Shown here one piece after another: positions 48,625-57,854 of a DNA stretch of 64,000 nucleotides. How positions within the stretch are numbered: position 1 is the stretch's first letter; the number at the start of each line of letters is the position of its first letter. Source of the stretch: Nitrospirota bacterium. GTDB taxonomy: Bacteria; Nitrospirota; UBA9217. The notes under the pieces are model-generated. The model saw nothing but the letters and a program-made list of their open reading frames with translations. It was not told the origin of the DNA and searched no databases. The DNA lies in contig JAGVOT010000017.1 of NCBI GenBank assembly GCA_020052615.1, forward strand, positions 62,001 through 126,000, given 5' to 3'. Both the position numbers and the translations under genes were made by a program.

Positions 48625-49623
48625 TCAACGCCCGGGACCGGGACCGCCTGCCTTCCCGGCGAGCGGCAGCGTGAAGGTGAACACGCTTCCCTTGCCACGT
48701 TCGCTCGTTGCCCAGATCCTGCCGCCGTGGTATTCCACGATCTGTCGCGAAATGGCAAGCCCGAGCCCCGTACCGTCGATCGAACTGGTAAGCTGGTCTC
48801 CCGAACGGTGGAACTTTTCGAAGATCTGATCGATATCCTCGGGAGCGATCCCAGAACCGGTGTCCGAGATAGCCACGACGATCCGCCCCCCGGGGCCCGG
48901 CTCATGGCGCGCAGTGATATGGACCAAGCCTCCAGCCGGGGAGAATTTGATGGCGTTGGTGAGGATGTTGGTCACGACCTGGATCAATCGGTCCGCGTCA
49001 CCGTAAAATGCGGGGAGCGGCAACTCGATATCCTTGGTCAGTCGGATCCTGCTGTTCTCGAAGAGCGGTCCGATGCTCGCGAGGGAGGCCCGGATGATCT
49101 CCTCGATGTGAAGCGGTTCCGTGCGCCACCTCATCGAACCCGCCTCTATCCTTGCAAGGTCCAGCAGGTCAGCTATCAGGCGGGTAAGCCGGTTAGCCTC
49201 GATATTAATGGTGCCCAAGAGCTTTGCTTTCTGCTGGTCGGGCATGCTGGTCTTCATCAGCAGCAGTTCGACAAAGGCCTTGATGGTCGTAAGCGGAGTG
49301 CGCAATTCATGGGAGACAACGGAAACGAGGTCCGACTTCATCTTGTCCATCGACTGCAGCTTCCGGTTCGCCTCCTGCAGCTGCTCATTGATCCTTTGCA
49401 GCTCGGTGGCCTGCTTGATAAAATAGATGACGATTGTTGCGACGATCAGCGGGACCACCAGGGCATCGACCATGCCGATGATCAGGGTCTCCCGTGAAAC
49501 ACCGCCCCACCAGAGTTTTCCCTGTACGATGCTCAAGACCGCCGTGATCAGCTCCGAGAAGATGACGGATATCCAGATATAGTGCCAGGGGCTTATGCGC
49601 TTCAGTTTATCGAGAATGTCCAT
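48625..49623 (-). CDS. Membrane sensor histidine kinase
   Basis: A 332-residue kinase with two N-terminal membrane helices (residues ~14-33 and ~50-70), a short coiled coil (INEQLQEANRKLQSMDKMKS), the HisKA box SHELRTPLT with His at about 105, and a HATPase_c domain with N-box TNAIKFSP, G1 DTGSGI, F-box FEKFHR and G2 GTGLGLAIS. It has no obvious periplasmic sensor domain. No response-regulator gene is adjacent. The operon context is convergent with the rhodanese gene; sharing a signal with it is only possible. Confidence 0.92.
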   Translation of the reverse strand: MDILDKLKRISPWHYIWISVIFSELITAVLSIVQGKLWWGGVSRETLIIGMVDALVVPLIVATIVIYFIKQATELQRINEQLQEANRKLQSMDKMKSDLVSVVSHELRTPLTTIKAFVELLLMKTSMPDQQKAKLLGTINIEANRLTRLIADLLDLARIEAGSMRWRTEPLHIEEIIRASLASIGPLFENSRIRLTKDIELPLPAFYGDADRLIQVVTNILTNAIKFSPAGGLVHITARHEPGPGGRIVVAISDTGSGIAPEDIDQIFEKFHRSGDQLTSSIDGTGLGLAISRQIVEYHGGRIWATSERGKGSVFTFTLPLAGKAGGPGPGR

Positions 49624-49760
49624 GCGTATGCCGTAAGCAATGATAAGGACCGGCTGGAAGTCGACTTCAGATTATCTTAGCACAATTCTGTAATCGGTCC
49701 ATGGGAAATTGTCTGGAAGAAAAGGTTGAGACATCCTGAGCGACAGAGCGAGAGGGATCG

Positions 49761-50768
49761 CTACAGGGGAAAATGGCATGCCACCTGGTGGCCGCCTGCG
49801 ATCTCGCGGAGCACGGGCTCCGAGGCGGCGCTGGTGCAGATGTCGGGGCGCCCTTTAGATTCGAACACAGGACAGCGCGGCGCGAACCGGCATCCTTCGA
49901 GCGGCCGTTCGAAGTCGAATACGCCCCATCGTCCCGCCTGCACACTTGTCGCCTTTTTTCCCGCCTCCCTGCTCTGCTTCTCGACCAGCGATGACCACAG
50001 GATATGGGTATAGGGATGGCTGGCCTTGTTCGCGATCCGGCCGGACAGCCCCATCTCCACGATCTTCCCCAGATACATCACCGCCACCTTGTGGCTCACC
50101 AGCTCGACGACGCGAAGGTCATGGGAAATGAACAGGAAGGAAAGGCCGAGCTGTTTCTGGAGGTCCCGGAGCAGGTTCACGACCTGCGCCTGAATCGACA
50201 CATCAAGGGCGCTTGTGGGTTCGTCGGCGACGAGGAACTGGGCTCCCACGGAAAGCACCCGCGCAACACCGACCCGCCGCTTCTCCCCGCCCGACAGCTC
50301 GTGAGGGAAGTTCGAAAGCTTGCTCCTTTTTAGATTGACCTGCTCCAGCAGCTCGGCGATCCGCTTGTCCACATCGGCGTCGGTCAGTTCATGATGGACC
50401 GTGATGGCTTCGTTCAAGATCTCCCTGATGCGCATCTTGGGGTTCAGCGCGGCGTCAAGGTCCTGGAAGATCATCTGCATCTTCCCCCGGAGCTTCCGGA
50501 GCTCACCCGTGTCGAGGGCCGTGATGTCGGTGCCGTCGAAGATGATCCTGCCCGACGTGGGTTTCTCAAGCCGAAGGATGGTCCTGCCGATCGTGGTCTT
50601 GCCGCACCCCGACTCGCCGACGAGGCCGACTGTCTCGTTCTCCTTGAGATAGAAGCTCACTCCGTCCACTGCCGGGATGGAGCGGTGAGGCTCCCCGAAG
50701 GATAACAGGCCCTTCCGGTGGGCGAAGTGCTTTTTGAGATCGATGACTTCAAGTATGGTCTTGGACAT
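49761..50768 (-). CDS. Oligopeptide/dipeptide ABC transporter ATPase (OppF/DppF type)
   Basis: A 335-residue ATPase with Walker A GESGCGKTT, the signature LSGGEKRRVGVARVL, Walker B FLVADEPTSALD, and the C-terminal oligo_HPY segment CRFAPRCPVFESKGRP with Cys pattern, which may bind an iron-sulfur cluster. It pairs with OppD (50941) to energise the permease OppBC. It is the last gene of the transporter, after a repeat element. Confidence 0.92.
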   Translation of the reverse strand: MSKTILEVIDLKKHFAHRKGLLSFGEPHRSIPAVDGVSFYLKENETVGLVGESGCGKTTIGRTILRLEKPTSGRIIFDGTDITALDTGELRKLRGKMQMIFQDLDAALNPKMRIREILNEAITVHHELTDADVDKRIAELLEQVNLKRSKLSNFPHELSGGEKRRVGVARVLSVGAQFLVADEPTSALDVSIQAQVVNLLRDLQKQLGLSFLFISHDLRVVELVSHKVAVMYLGKIVEMGLSGRIANKASHPYTHILWSSLVEKQSREAGKKATSVQAGRWGVFDFERPLEGCRFAPRCPVFESKGRPDICTSAASEPVLREIAGGHQVACHFPL

Positions 50769-50781
50769 AAGCTCTCAAATC

Positions 50782-50928
50782 AACCACGGAGACACGGAGT
50801 CACGGAGAACTTCTCAAGAAAAAGAACAAGATCACCATTACATCTTGAACTCATTTCTCGAAGAAGCGATCCATAATACCTGCACCAACATTCTTGCCTT
50901 TCTCCGTGTCTCCGTGCCTCCGTGGTAG
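50782..50928. repeat. Periodic CACGGAG inverted pair, arms identical to those at 4698/5013
   Basis: Left arm 50782-50808 and right arm 50900-50928 match the outer arms of the element at 4698-5040 almost base for base (25 bases each side), though the inner sequence differs. The arms consist of three units ending in CACGGAG and their complement, within the oppD-oppF gap. Confidence 0.8.
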
Positions 50929-50940
50929 GAATGTTTTGAC

Positions 50941-52038
50941 TTAATCGAAGTACAGCCAGCACCGCGCCTTATGCCCGGGGCTGATATCCCGCAGGTCCGG
51001 CTCCTGGCGCTCGCATTTCTCTTTGATCTTGTCCGTCACGCGGTTGCACCGGCCGTAGAACCTGCACCCCGCCGGGATGTTGATGGTATCCAGGACGTCG
51101 CCCTCGATGGCCTGAAGGTTGCCCTTGCCCTTGATGTTCTCGGAGCTCGGAATGGAGATGAGCAGCGCCGCGGTGTAGGGGTGCTTGAGGTCCTCGTTTT
51201 TCGCAAGGATGGCCTTGGCCGGGCCGGTCTCCACCACCGTGCCGCCGTACATGACCGCGACAGTATCGGACAGCCGCGATATGATGCTGATGTCGTGGCT
51301 GATCAGCATGGTCGTGATGCCGAGCTCAGCCTTGAGCTCCGCCAGCAGATCCACGATCTTGGACTGGATCGTTGCATCGAGGCCCGTCGTCGGCTCGTCG
51401 GCGATCAGGAGGGACGGCTCGCAGGAGAGCGCCATGGCGATCATGGCACGCTGGCACATGCCGCCCGAGAGGCCGTAGGGGTGGTTGTCGAAGCGGAGAC
51501 GCGGGGTGTCGATCTTCACCCGGTCGAGCCATTCGAGCGCCCGTTCCTTCGCCGCCTGCTCGCTTTTGTGCTCTGTATGGAGCTGGATGGCCTCGGTGAT
51601 CTGCCTCCCCACGGTCATGAAGGGATTCATGGACTGCTTCGGGTTCTGGAAGATCATGGATATCTCCTTACCTCGAAGATTGGACATGCGGTGCTCGGAC
51701 AGCTCCTGCCAGCCGTCCTCATCCTTCTGCACGGCCATGACCTTCCCGTCCATCATCGTAAGCTTCACGAAATCGCCGATATCCTGTAAAAGGTTCTTCT
51801 GGACCCGGTCGGACTTGAACCCGATCCTGCCGGTGATGACGCCGGGGCCGGCGGAGAGAAGACCCATGACCGACAGCGCCGTGATGCTCTTGCCGCTGCC
51901 GCTCTCGCCCACCACGCCAAGCGTCTCGCCCTTGCCGATCTCGAGGTTCACGTTGTCCACGGAGCGGATAAAGGCCTGCTTGCTCTTTGAGTAGAAGTAG
52001 GTCCTGAGGTCCTCGATCTTGAGAAGCGGCGCGGTCAT
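50941..52038 (-). CDS. Oligopeptide/dipeptide ABC transporter ATPase (OppD/DppD type)
   Basis: A 365-residue ATPase. The start at 52038 (MTAPLLKIEDLRTYFYSK) overlaps the OppC stop (ATGA) with GAGGA upstream; the longer frame is not used. Walker A GESGSGKSI, signature LSGGMCQRAMIAMAL, Walker B LLIADEPTTGLD, and oligo_HPY CRFYGRCNRVTDK. An insertion (about 85-130, KLTMMDGKVMAVQKDEDGW) between Walker A and signature is longer than usual. Confidence 0.92.
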   Translation of the reverse strand: MTAPLLKIEDLRTYFYSKSKQAFIRSVDNVNLEIGKGETLGVVGESGSGKSITALSVMGLLSAGPGVITGRIGFKSDRVQKNLLQDIGDFVKLTMMDGKVMAVQKDEDGWQELSEHRMSNLRGKEISMIFQNPKQSMNPFMTVGRQITEAIQLHTEHKSEQAAKERALEWLDRVKIDTPRLRFDNHPYGLSGGMCQRAMIAMALSCEPSLLIADEPTTGLDATIQSKIVDLLAELKAELGITTMLISHDISIISRLSDTVAVMYGGTVVETGPAKAILAKNEDLKHPYTAALLISIPSSENIKGKGNLQAIEGDVLDTINIPAGCRFYGRCNRVTDKIKEKCERQEPDLRDISPGHKARCWLYFD

Positions 52039-52928
52039 TTGTTCCTCTTCCCTTCCAATATATTGTTCAGTCCGTCGCCGAGGAGATGGAACCCGAGGAT
52101 CGTGAACAGGATGGCAAGCGACGGCGCGGTAGACGGCCAGAACTGGCCCTTCATGAAATAGTTCGATCCTGCCTGGACCATGTTCCCCCACGACGGCGTG
52201 GGTTCCTGCACGCCGAAGCCGAGGTAGGAGAGCGACGTCTCCATCAATATCGCTTCGCCCATGCCGAGCGTCGCCTGGATGATGAGGATAGACCGGCAGT
52301 TGTGCCAGAGGATGTGCTTCAGGATGATGGTCCTGGTCGGCAAGCCGAGCGCGATGTCCGCCTCGATGAAATTCTTTTGCTTAAGGAACAGGATCTTTCC
52401 TTTGATATGCGATGCGACAGCCGGCACGTTCGTAATGCCCACGACGATCATGATGTAATAGATGTCCGGCTTGAATGCCGCGATCACGAGCAGGATGAGC
52501 ACGAGCCGCGGGAAAGAATCGACGAGATTAGTGAAATAGGTAATACCCGTATCGAACCGTCCACCCCGGTAGCCGGCCAATACACCGAGCACCGTGCCGA
52601 AAAAGAGCGCGATGAAAATGGCCAGAAGCCCCGGCAGGAAATAGGCCTGGATGCCCACGATCAGACGGGACAGCATATCCCTGCCCATGAAGTCAGTTCC
52701 GAACAGATGCTTGCCCGTGAACGGTCCGGCCATCATCAGTTCCAGGTCGATGTCCTCCGGATCGAACGGCAGGAAGTTGAAAGCGCCGAAAATATAGGAC
52801 ACCACGACAAGCGTCACGATCAGCAGGCCATAGCTGACGTAGACGATATCGATCGCGTCCGCCTTCTTCCAGAACGGCAGGTCCGAGAACTCGCCGATCT
52901 CTCCGGATATTTGGGTGTAGGATTTCAT
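52035..52928 (-). CDS. Oligopeptide/dipeptide ABC transporter permease (OppC/DppC type)
   Basis: A 297-residue permease with about six helices. Signatures include HLFGTDFMGRDMLSRLIVG, the EAA-like loop ADIALGLPTRTIILKHILWHN and SLSYLGFGVQEPTPSWGNM. It forms the translocation channel with OppB. It starts at 52928; a small AT-rich gene flanked by periodic arms separates it from oppB. Confidence 0.92.
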   Translation of the reverse strand: MKSYTQISGEIGEFSDLPFWKKADAIDIVYVSYGLLIVTLVVVSYIFGAFNFLPFDPEDIDLELMMAGPFTGKHLFGTDFMGRDMLSRLIVGIQAYFLPGLLAIFIALFFGTVLGVLAGYRGGRFDTGITYFTNLVDSFPRLVLILLVIAAFKPDIYYIMIVVGITNVPAVASHIKGKILFLKQKNFIEADIALGLPTRTIILKHILWHNCRSILIIQATLGMGEAILMETSLSYLGFGVQEPTPSWGNMVQAGSNYFMKGQFWPSTAPSLAILFTILGFHLLGDGLNNILEGKRNK

Positions 52929-52975
52929 AAAGCACTATTAACAACGGATGAACACGGTTTGAACCTAACTGCTTT

Positions 52976-53460
52976 CACCGCGAAGGCGCGAAGGACGCGA
53001 GGAAAGTCTGTTACTATTTGATTATGAATATTTTTCTTGTCTGAAGGTCAATCTCATATCTTTCTTTACGCTCATTCACAACAACAAGTCGATCTTTCTT
53101 TATCGCCAAAGAGGTAATAAAAATATCCTGAACATCCTGCTCAAGTTGTGGATCATAGTCTATCTTATAAACTTGTATCTCCCAGAGCTTTTTGTTTGTT
53201 TTTCGATCCCAGGCCTCAACGTAACCGCGGCGCACTTCTTTATTAATGATTTTGAAATGTGGGGCAATATATTTAACATTTTTATAAATAACCGGCTCAA
53301 CATCCTTTGGCGCCACTCTCTTCGCTTCAGCATTAAAACCCATCGTCGAAAGAATGATACCTATCAACATTGACACTGAAAATGTAAAAGCAGTTTTGGC
53401 TGACCTAATCAATTATTTGTCCCCTTTTGAATTCCTCGCGCTCTTTGCGCCTTCGCGGTT
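52976..53460. repeat. Inverted periodic arms flanking a small gene (TIR-like)
   Basis: The left arm (52976-53005) reads CACCGCGAAGGCGCGAAGG then ACGCGAGGAA; the right arm (53431-53460) is its reverse complement with three or four mismatches over about 29 bases. Between them lies only the gene 53014-53412. The arrangement looks like terminal inverted repeats around a cargo gene, although no target-site duplication is evident. Confidence 0.65.
53014..53412 (-). CDS. Small exported protein, unknown; inserted in the opp operon
   Basis: A 132-residue AT-rich ORF with a signal peptide (MIRSAKTAFTFSVSMLIG to AEA, about residue 29) and a beta-rich mature part: VEPVIYKNVKYIAPHFKII, VEAWDRKTNKKLWEIQVYK and RLVVVNERKERYEID. 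The DRKTNKKLWEIQV pattern resembles one blade of a PQQ/WD-like propeller, so it may be a fragment or single-blade protein. Composition contrasts with oppB and oppC. No family assigned. Confidence 0.55.
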   Translation of the reverse strand: MIRSAKTAFTFSVSMLIGIILSTMGFNAEAKRVAPKDVEPVIYKNVKYIAPHFKIINKEVRRGYVEAWDRKTNKKLWEIQVYKIDYDPQLEQDVQDIFITSLAIKKDRLVVVNERKERYEIDLQTRKIFIIK

Positions 53461-53508
53461 CCAAAGCATGTTTTTATAATTCCGCACTTCGCACTCCGCA
53501 CTATTGCA

Positions 53509-54468
53509 CTATTCTTTAGATGCCCTCGGATTCACCGCCACGTACACCACGCTCTGGAACAGGCTGCCCAGCCGCACGAGGACTGCGGCGAGGATGGCGA
53601 TGCCCATGATGACCGGGAAGTCGCGGTCCTGCGCCGCCTGCCATGCCATCCTGCCCATGCCCGGCCAGTTGAACACCTGCTCGACGATGACCGCGCCGCC
53701 GAGGATGAAGGGGATCTTTGCAGCAACGATCTCGGTCACCGGGATGAGCAGCCCTTCCTTGAAGGCATGGGCCATGACCGATGCTCCCTTTGCGCGGGCC
53801 GTGCGGATATAGTCCTCGCCGAGCACCCTGGCCATCTCCTCGCGGAGCGACCGGATGACCTCGCTGATGGTCCCGTTCCCGATGCCGAGCACGATGATGG
53901 GGAGGAGAGCATAGAGCCATTTCTTCCCGCCCGTCGCGAAGCCGAAAGCCATGGGAAACAGTCCGAGCTTATGGGTGAAAAAATAGATGACAATGTATCC
54001 CAGCCAGAAGACCGGCAGGGCCGAAATGATGTAGGAACCGATAGTGAAGGGCCAGGTGAGGCGGGTCATGCCGTGCCTGGCCGAATGGAGCGCGATGGGA
54101 ACTGCGATGACAAGCGTAATAATAAGAGAACCCAGGGTAAGGACAAGCGTGTTGAGACCCACGCGCAGGACCTCTCCGAGGACCGGCAGGCCCGTACGGA
54201 TGGACGTGCCGAAGTCGCCCATGAGCATATTGCCGAGCCACGAGAGGTATTGCCCATACCAGGTCTTCTGGACGCCCATGGCCTCGCGGATGCCCGCGCG
54301 AGCCGATTCGGTCGGCATCTGGCCTTCGAGCAGGACGCTGAACGGGTCGCCCGGAGAAAGATACAGGATGATAAACACGACAAAGCTCACGCCGAGGAGC
54401 AGCAGGCCTGTGATGGCCAGCTCCCGGGCAAGCACCAGCGCTATAGGCCGAATGGAGGCGAGCTTCAT
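53509..54468 (-). CDS. Oligopeptide/dipeptide ABC transporter permease (OppB/DppB type)
   Basis: A 319-residue permease with about six helices. Typical features are VSFVVFIILYLSPGDPFSV in the first helix region, QYLSWLGNMLMGDFGTSIRT and the EAA loop EDYIRTARAKGASVMAHAFK. It pairs with OppC. It follows oppA and precedes the AT-rich insertion. Confidence 0.92.
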   Translation of the reverse strand: MKLASIRPIALVLARELAITGLLLLGVSFVVFIILYLSPGDPFSVLLEGQMPTESARAGIREAMGVQKTWYGQYLSWLGNMLMGDFGTSIRTGLPVLGEVLRVGLNTLVLTLGSLIITLVIAVPIALHSARHGMTRLTWPFTIGSYIISALPVFWLGYIVIYFFTHKLGLFPMAFGFATGGKKWLYALLPIIVLGIGNGTISEVIRSLREEMARVLGEDYIRTARAKGASVMAHAFKEGLLIPVTEIVAAKIPFILGGAVIVEQVFNWPGMGRMAWQAAQDRDFPVIMGIAILAAVLVRLGSLFQSVVYVAVNPRASKE

Positions 54469-54484
54469 AGATTAAAAAAAGATC

Positions 54485-54560
54485 TGCCACAGAGAACACA
54501 GAGGTCACAGAGTAAAGGCCTTCTCAATTCTTTCTGTGAGTCCTCGTGATCTCTGTGGCT
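54485..54560. repeat. Periodic CACAGAG inverted element
   Basis: GCCACAGAG, AACACAGAG and GTCACAGAG (54485-54513) face TCTGTGAGTCCTCGTGATC and TCTGTGGCT (54532-54560). A CGTGTCTCCCCGTCCCCGCG block follows (54578-54604). Confidence 0.7.
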
Positions 54561-54612
54561 AAGTGGTTTTGTCTTCCCCGTGTCTCCCCGTCCCCGCGTC
54601 ACCGCGTCGGCT

Positions 54613-56226
54613 CTATTTCTGGTCCTTCGCCTCCATGAACCACTCATCAGCAAAGGAAAAGAACTTGTAGGGATGGATCGCGACGCGCCGGACCTTGTCC
54701 CGGTAGGCCGCGTAGTTCGTGAGCGTCCAGAGGAACGTGTAGGGATTCTCCTCGGCCAGCATGGCGTGCAGCTTCCGGTTGATCGTGCGCCGTTTTTCGT
54801 GGTCCAGCGTGAGCTTGCTCTCGTTGATCAGGCCGTCCACCTCGGGGTTGGCGTACCCGCCGAAATTGTTCTTCCACGGGCCGATCTCGCCGGAATGGAA
54901 GAGCGACGAGATGTCCGCCGAGTCGTCGAAGACCCACGACGCGAAGATGATGTCAAAGTCGTGCTCAAGAAACACTTCCTCCTTCCAGGCCTGCCACTCC
55001 TTGAACTCCACCTTGATGTCGGCGCCGATGTTCTTGAGGTAGTTCTTGAAGGCCAGCACCACGCGCTTCACGGCCTCGCTCTCCTTCTCGATGGGGACCT
55101 TGAGCGAGAGCGTGAGCTTCTTGCCGTCCTTCTCCATGAACCCGTCGGCCCCTCTCGTGAATCCCGCCTCCTGCAGGAGGGAGATCGCCTTCGGTGCGTC
55201 AAAGGCCGCCGGCTGGACATCGAGGTTGTATGCCCAGCTGCCGGGCGCGAAGGGCCCGGAGATGATGGTGCCCTGGCCGTTGAAGAACGAGTCGAGCATT
55301 TCCTGCCGGTTCACCGCCAGGGTAAACGCTTTACGCACGCGTTTGTCGGCGAGGAGGGGATTCCGGACGTTGTAGCCGAAGAAGGAGTACGACAGCGCGT
55401 TATAGGGCTTCAGCACGAACCGCTTGTCACCCTGGATCTCGGGGATGTCCCGCGGATTCACCAGCACGATCATGTCGATGGCGTTGAACATCAGCGCCTG
55501 GGTCATGATGTTCTGGTCCGCGAAGGGCTTCGCCGCGAACTGGTTGAGGTGAGGCCTTCCCTTGAAGTAGTTGTCATTGGCGGCAAGAATGATCTCCCGC
55601 TCGGGCGTCACGGCCTTGAACATATACGGCCCGGTCCCGATGGGGTGCTGCACGAAGCGGTCGTCCCGCGTCAGGTACTGCTGGTTCGCCGGACCGTGCT
55701 TCGGGATGATCTTGAAACTGAACTTGGCCAGGGCGTTCAGGACGGGCCGTTTGAGCGTGAACCGCACGGTGGCGTCGTCCACCTTCTCCACCTTATCGAT
55801 GAACTCATACCGGACCTTGAGGGGAGTGATGGTCTTGGGGTGCATCATGATCGTGTAAGTGAAGACCACGTCGTCGGCGGTAAAAGGCTTTGGGGCCTCT
55901 CCCTCCAGCGGATGCCAGGTCACGTCCTTCCGGAGAAAGAAGGTGTAGGTCCGGCCGTCCCTGGAGGCCTCCCACTTCTCGGCAAGCTCGGGTACAAGCT
56001 CCTGCTTCTCATTGATGCCCACGAGTCCGTTGAAGATGAGCTCGGTGATGCGAAGCGAGATCATCTCGTTGCTCGTGATGGGGTCGAGCGTGGCCGGCCG
56101 GCCGTATTCCCCGTAGCTCAGGGAACCGCCGTCGGGCTTGCCATCCTTCTTGGGCGCAGCCCCTGCGGGAGCCGCCAGCACTGCCGCGATCGCGATAATC
56201 ATCAGAACCATCGATATACGTTTCAT
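54613..56226 (-). CDS. Peptide/nickel-type ABC substrate-binding protein (SBP_bac_5)
   Basis: A 537-residue exported binding protein; GAGGAGG precedes the ATG and a signal peptide covers ~24 residues. Family features are YGRPATLDPITSNEMISLRI, WHPLEGEAPKPFTADDVVFT, the cluster DRFVQHPIGTGPYMFK, and DYFKGRPHLNQ. The group binds oligopeptides, dipeptides, haem or Ni chelates in the periplasm. It is the first gene of the transporter proper, downstream of TPR and TolB-like genes. Confidence 0.9.
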   Translation of the reverse strand: MKRISMVLMIIAIAAVLAAPAGAAPKKDGKPDGGSLSYGEYGRPATLDPITSNEMISLRITELIFNGLVGINEKQELVPELAEKWEASRDGRTYTFFLRKDVTWHPLEGEAPKPFTADDVVFTYTIMMHPKTITPLKVRYEFIDKVEKVDDATVRFTLKRPVLNALAKFSFKIIPKHGPANQQYLTRDDRFVQHPIGTGPYMFKAVTPEREIILAANDNYFKGRPHLNQFAAKPFADQNIMTQALMFNAIDMIVLVNPRDIPEIQGDKRFVLKPYNALSYSFFGYNVRNPLLADKRVRKAFTLAVNRQEMLDSFFNGQGTIISGPFAPGSWAYNLDVQPAAFDAPKAISLLQEAGFTRGADGFMEKDGKKLTLSLKVPIEKESEAVKRVVLAFKNYLKNIGADIKVEFKEWQAWKEEVFLEHDFDIIFASWVFDDSADISSLFHSGEIGPWKNNFGGYANPEVDGLINESKLTLDHEKRRTINRKLHAMLAEENPYTFLWTLTNYAAYRDKVRRVAIHPYKFFSFADEWFMEAKDQK

Positions 56227-56244
56227 GTTCCCTCCTCAAAGAAG

Positions 56245-56325
56245 TGCGGAATTCGGAGTGTCGAGTGCGAAGTAAAAACCAAAGTGCTGATGCCGTCCTT
56301 CCGCACTTCGCACTCCGCACTGCTG
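56245..56325. repeat. Periodic TGCGGA/CCGCACT element
   Basis: AAGTGCGGAATTCGGAGTG, TCGAGTGCGAAG (56245-56273) face CTTCCGCACTTCGCACTCCG (56297-56318). The same CCGCACT units occur at 53480-53510 and 31360-31375. Confidence 0.65.
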
Positions 56326-57807
56326 TTAGTTGATCTTCACGTCCCCGGCGCTCTTGTGTTCCATGGAATAGATGCCCTGAAGCGCCTCCTGGATCTGACG
56401 CACCTGGGGAAATTGCTTGCTCATCTCAAAGTATATCTCCAGTGCCTCGGAAAACTTCTTCGTCCGGTAGTAGGCCTCGGACAGGCCTACCAGCATCAGC
56501 GGATCATTGGACTCGATCTTGTTCTTGTTCCCCTTGTCCCGTCCGGCCTCAAGGTACGTCACGGCCTTGCCCAGGTCCTTCCTTCCGAGAGAATATCTGC
56601 CCAGACCGACGTTCAATATGGCGAAGCGCCTCCCGTCGCCGCTCTCCACCGCCGCGGCAGACGTCTGGGCGACGCGGGGGCAATCGATCCTGAGCCTGCT
56701 GCAGGTGACCAGAATATCGGACAGAAGCTCCGGGTCGCCGGGCTGTCTCCGGATCAGGTCGTCCCACACGCCGATGGCCTCGGACGGTTTTCCCTTCTTG
56801 TGCTGGATGGCGCCCTGGCGCACCATGGCCCTGTTCCTGTATTGCGGCGGCATCTGTGCCGAGGCGAGGAAAGCGGCCGTTGCCTTCGCGGCCTGGTCCG
56901 CGTTTCCCGCAAGGAGGTGGGCCTCGCCGAGATAGTAACTGGCGAATCCCTTGAGCTGCTGGTCCGCTGACGCCTTTTCGAGAGCGGCAAGGCTTGCCTG
57001 GAGATAAAACACCGAAAGGTTCGAAAGCAGCTGCACATCGTAGAAGGAAAGCACCTTGCTCTTGCCGATGGCGTCACGGTAGGAATAGGATTTCAGGTCG
57101 GCCCGCGAAAGCAGGTCGAAGCCTTTGTCCGGAATTGCCGCTTGCCCATACACGCCGATGCAGTTCTTGACGGCCATAAGCGAAAAGGCCTTGCCGCTCT
57201 TTCTGGTGTCCCTCAGCGCTTCATCGCACAGCCGAACGGGGTCCTTGTCCCGAAGTCCGGCCCGGCTGTACGCGGCGGCGAGTTCGGTTTTGACATCGAG
57301 ATCGTTGCTGTTGATGCCGCGCCAGAGTTCCTGCGCCTTCTGTTGGTCTCCGTCCAGGTTCGCCGCCGTGCCCAGCCCGATCTTCGCAATTGCCTTGTAT
57401 TTAGCATCGTCTCCCGAGGCAAGGAACCTCTCGAGCGTCGACGCTGCCGCTTCGATCTTCCCGCCCTCAAGAAGGGCAAGACCCAGATACAGGTCACTGA
57501 AGCGGCTCCTGCCCGCGCCGCGCTGCGCTGAAATCCGCCTGAGATAATCGGGATTCACGGATGCTGACATCCGGGCAAGTTCGCGATGCAGTTCGGCATT
57601 CCTGAGGTAGATCATGCCGAGCGTAAGTTGAGCCGATGGCTGATTGCTCCGGCCAAGCGACGGCAGCGCGGCACGGAGGTCGCGGCCGGCATCCTCATAC
57701 CGGTGCTTCTCATAGGCCTTCATAGCCTTCTGGACCGGATCATCGGCGGCAGGGACCGGGGTCGCGATGAGACACATGGACCCTAGCAGGTACAGGGCCG
57801 TTCGCAC
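56326..57807 (-). CDS. TPR-repeat exported protein
   Basis: About 493 residues. I place the start at a GTG (57807, VRTALYLLGSMCLIATP...A) because the longer ATG frame runs through a periodic intergenic repeat and into the previous gene. A signal peptide is followed by a chain of TPR-like helices: VQKAMKAYEKHRYEDAGRDL, LTLGMIYLRNAELHRELA, TLERFLASGDDAKYKAIAKI and KLSEAYYRTKKFSEALEIYF-like repeats to the end. It is likely a periplasmic scaffold. Gene order suggests it works with the TolB-like and PEGA lipoproteins. Confidence 0.75.
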   Translation of the reverse strand: MRTALYLLGSMCLIATPVPAADDPVQKAMKAYEKHRYEDAGRDLRAALPSLGRSNQPSAQLTLGMIYLRNAELHRELARMSASVNPDYLRRISAQRGAGRSRFSDLYLGLALLEGGKIEAAASTLERFLASGDDAKYKAIAKIGLGTAANLDGDQQKAQELWRGINSNDLDVKTELAAAYSRAGLRDKDPVRLCDEALRDTRKSGKAFSLMAVKNCIGVYGQAAIPDKGFDLLSRADLKSYSYRDAIGKSKVLSFYDVQLLSNLSVFYLQASLAALEKASADQQLKGFASYYLGEAHLLAGNADQAAKATAAFLASAQMPPQYRNRAMVRQGAIQHKKGKPSEAIGVWDDLIRRQPGDPELLSDILVTCSRLRIDCPRVAQTSAAAVESGDGRRFAILNVGLGRYSLGRKDLGKAVTYLEAGRDKGNKNKIESNDPLMLVGLSEAYYRTKKFSEALEIYFEMSKQFPQVRQIQEALQGIYSMEHKSAGDVKIN

Positions 57808-57854
57808 GGCTACGTTGATAATCCGCAATTCACATTCCACAATCCGCAATAGAG

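Noticed and set aside
52035-53460. Complete composite transposon at the opp insertion
   Set aside because: No transposase, no clear target duplication, and the arms belong to the periodic family. Reported only as TIR-like.
54580-56970. Open frame of 796 codons on the plus strand
   Set aside because: Antisense to oppA and the TPR gene. The composition is typical of a GC-rich shadow frame.
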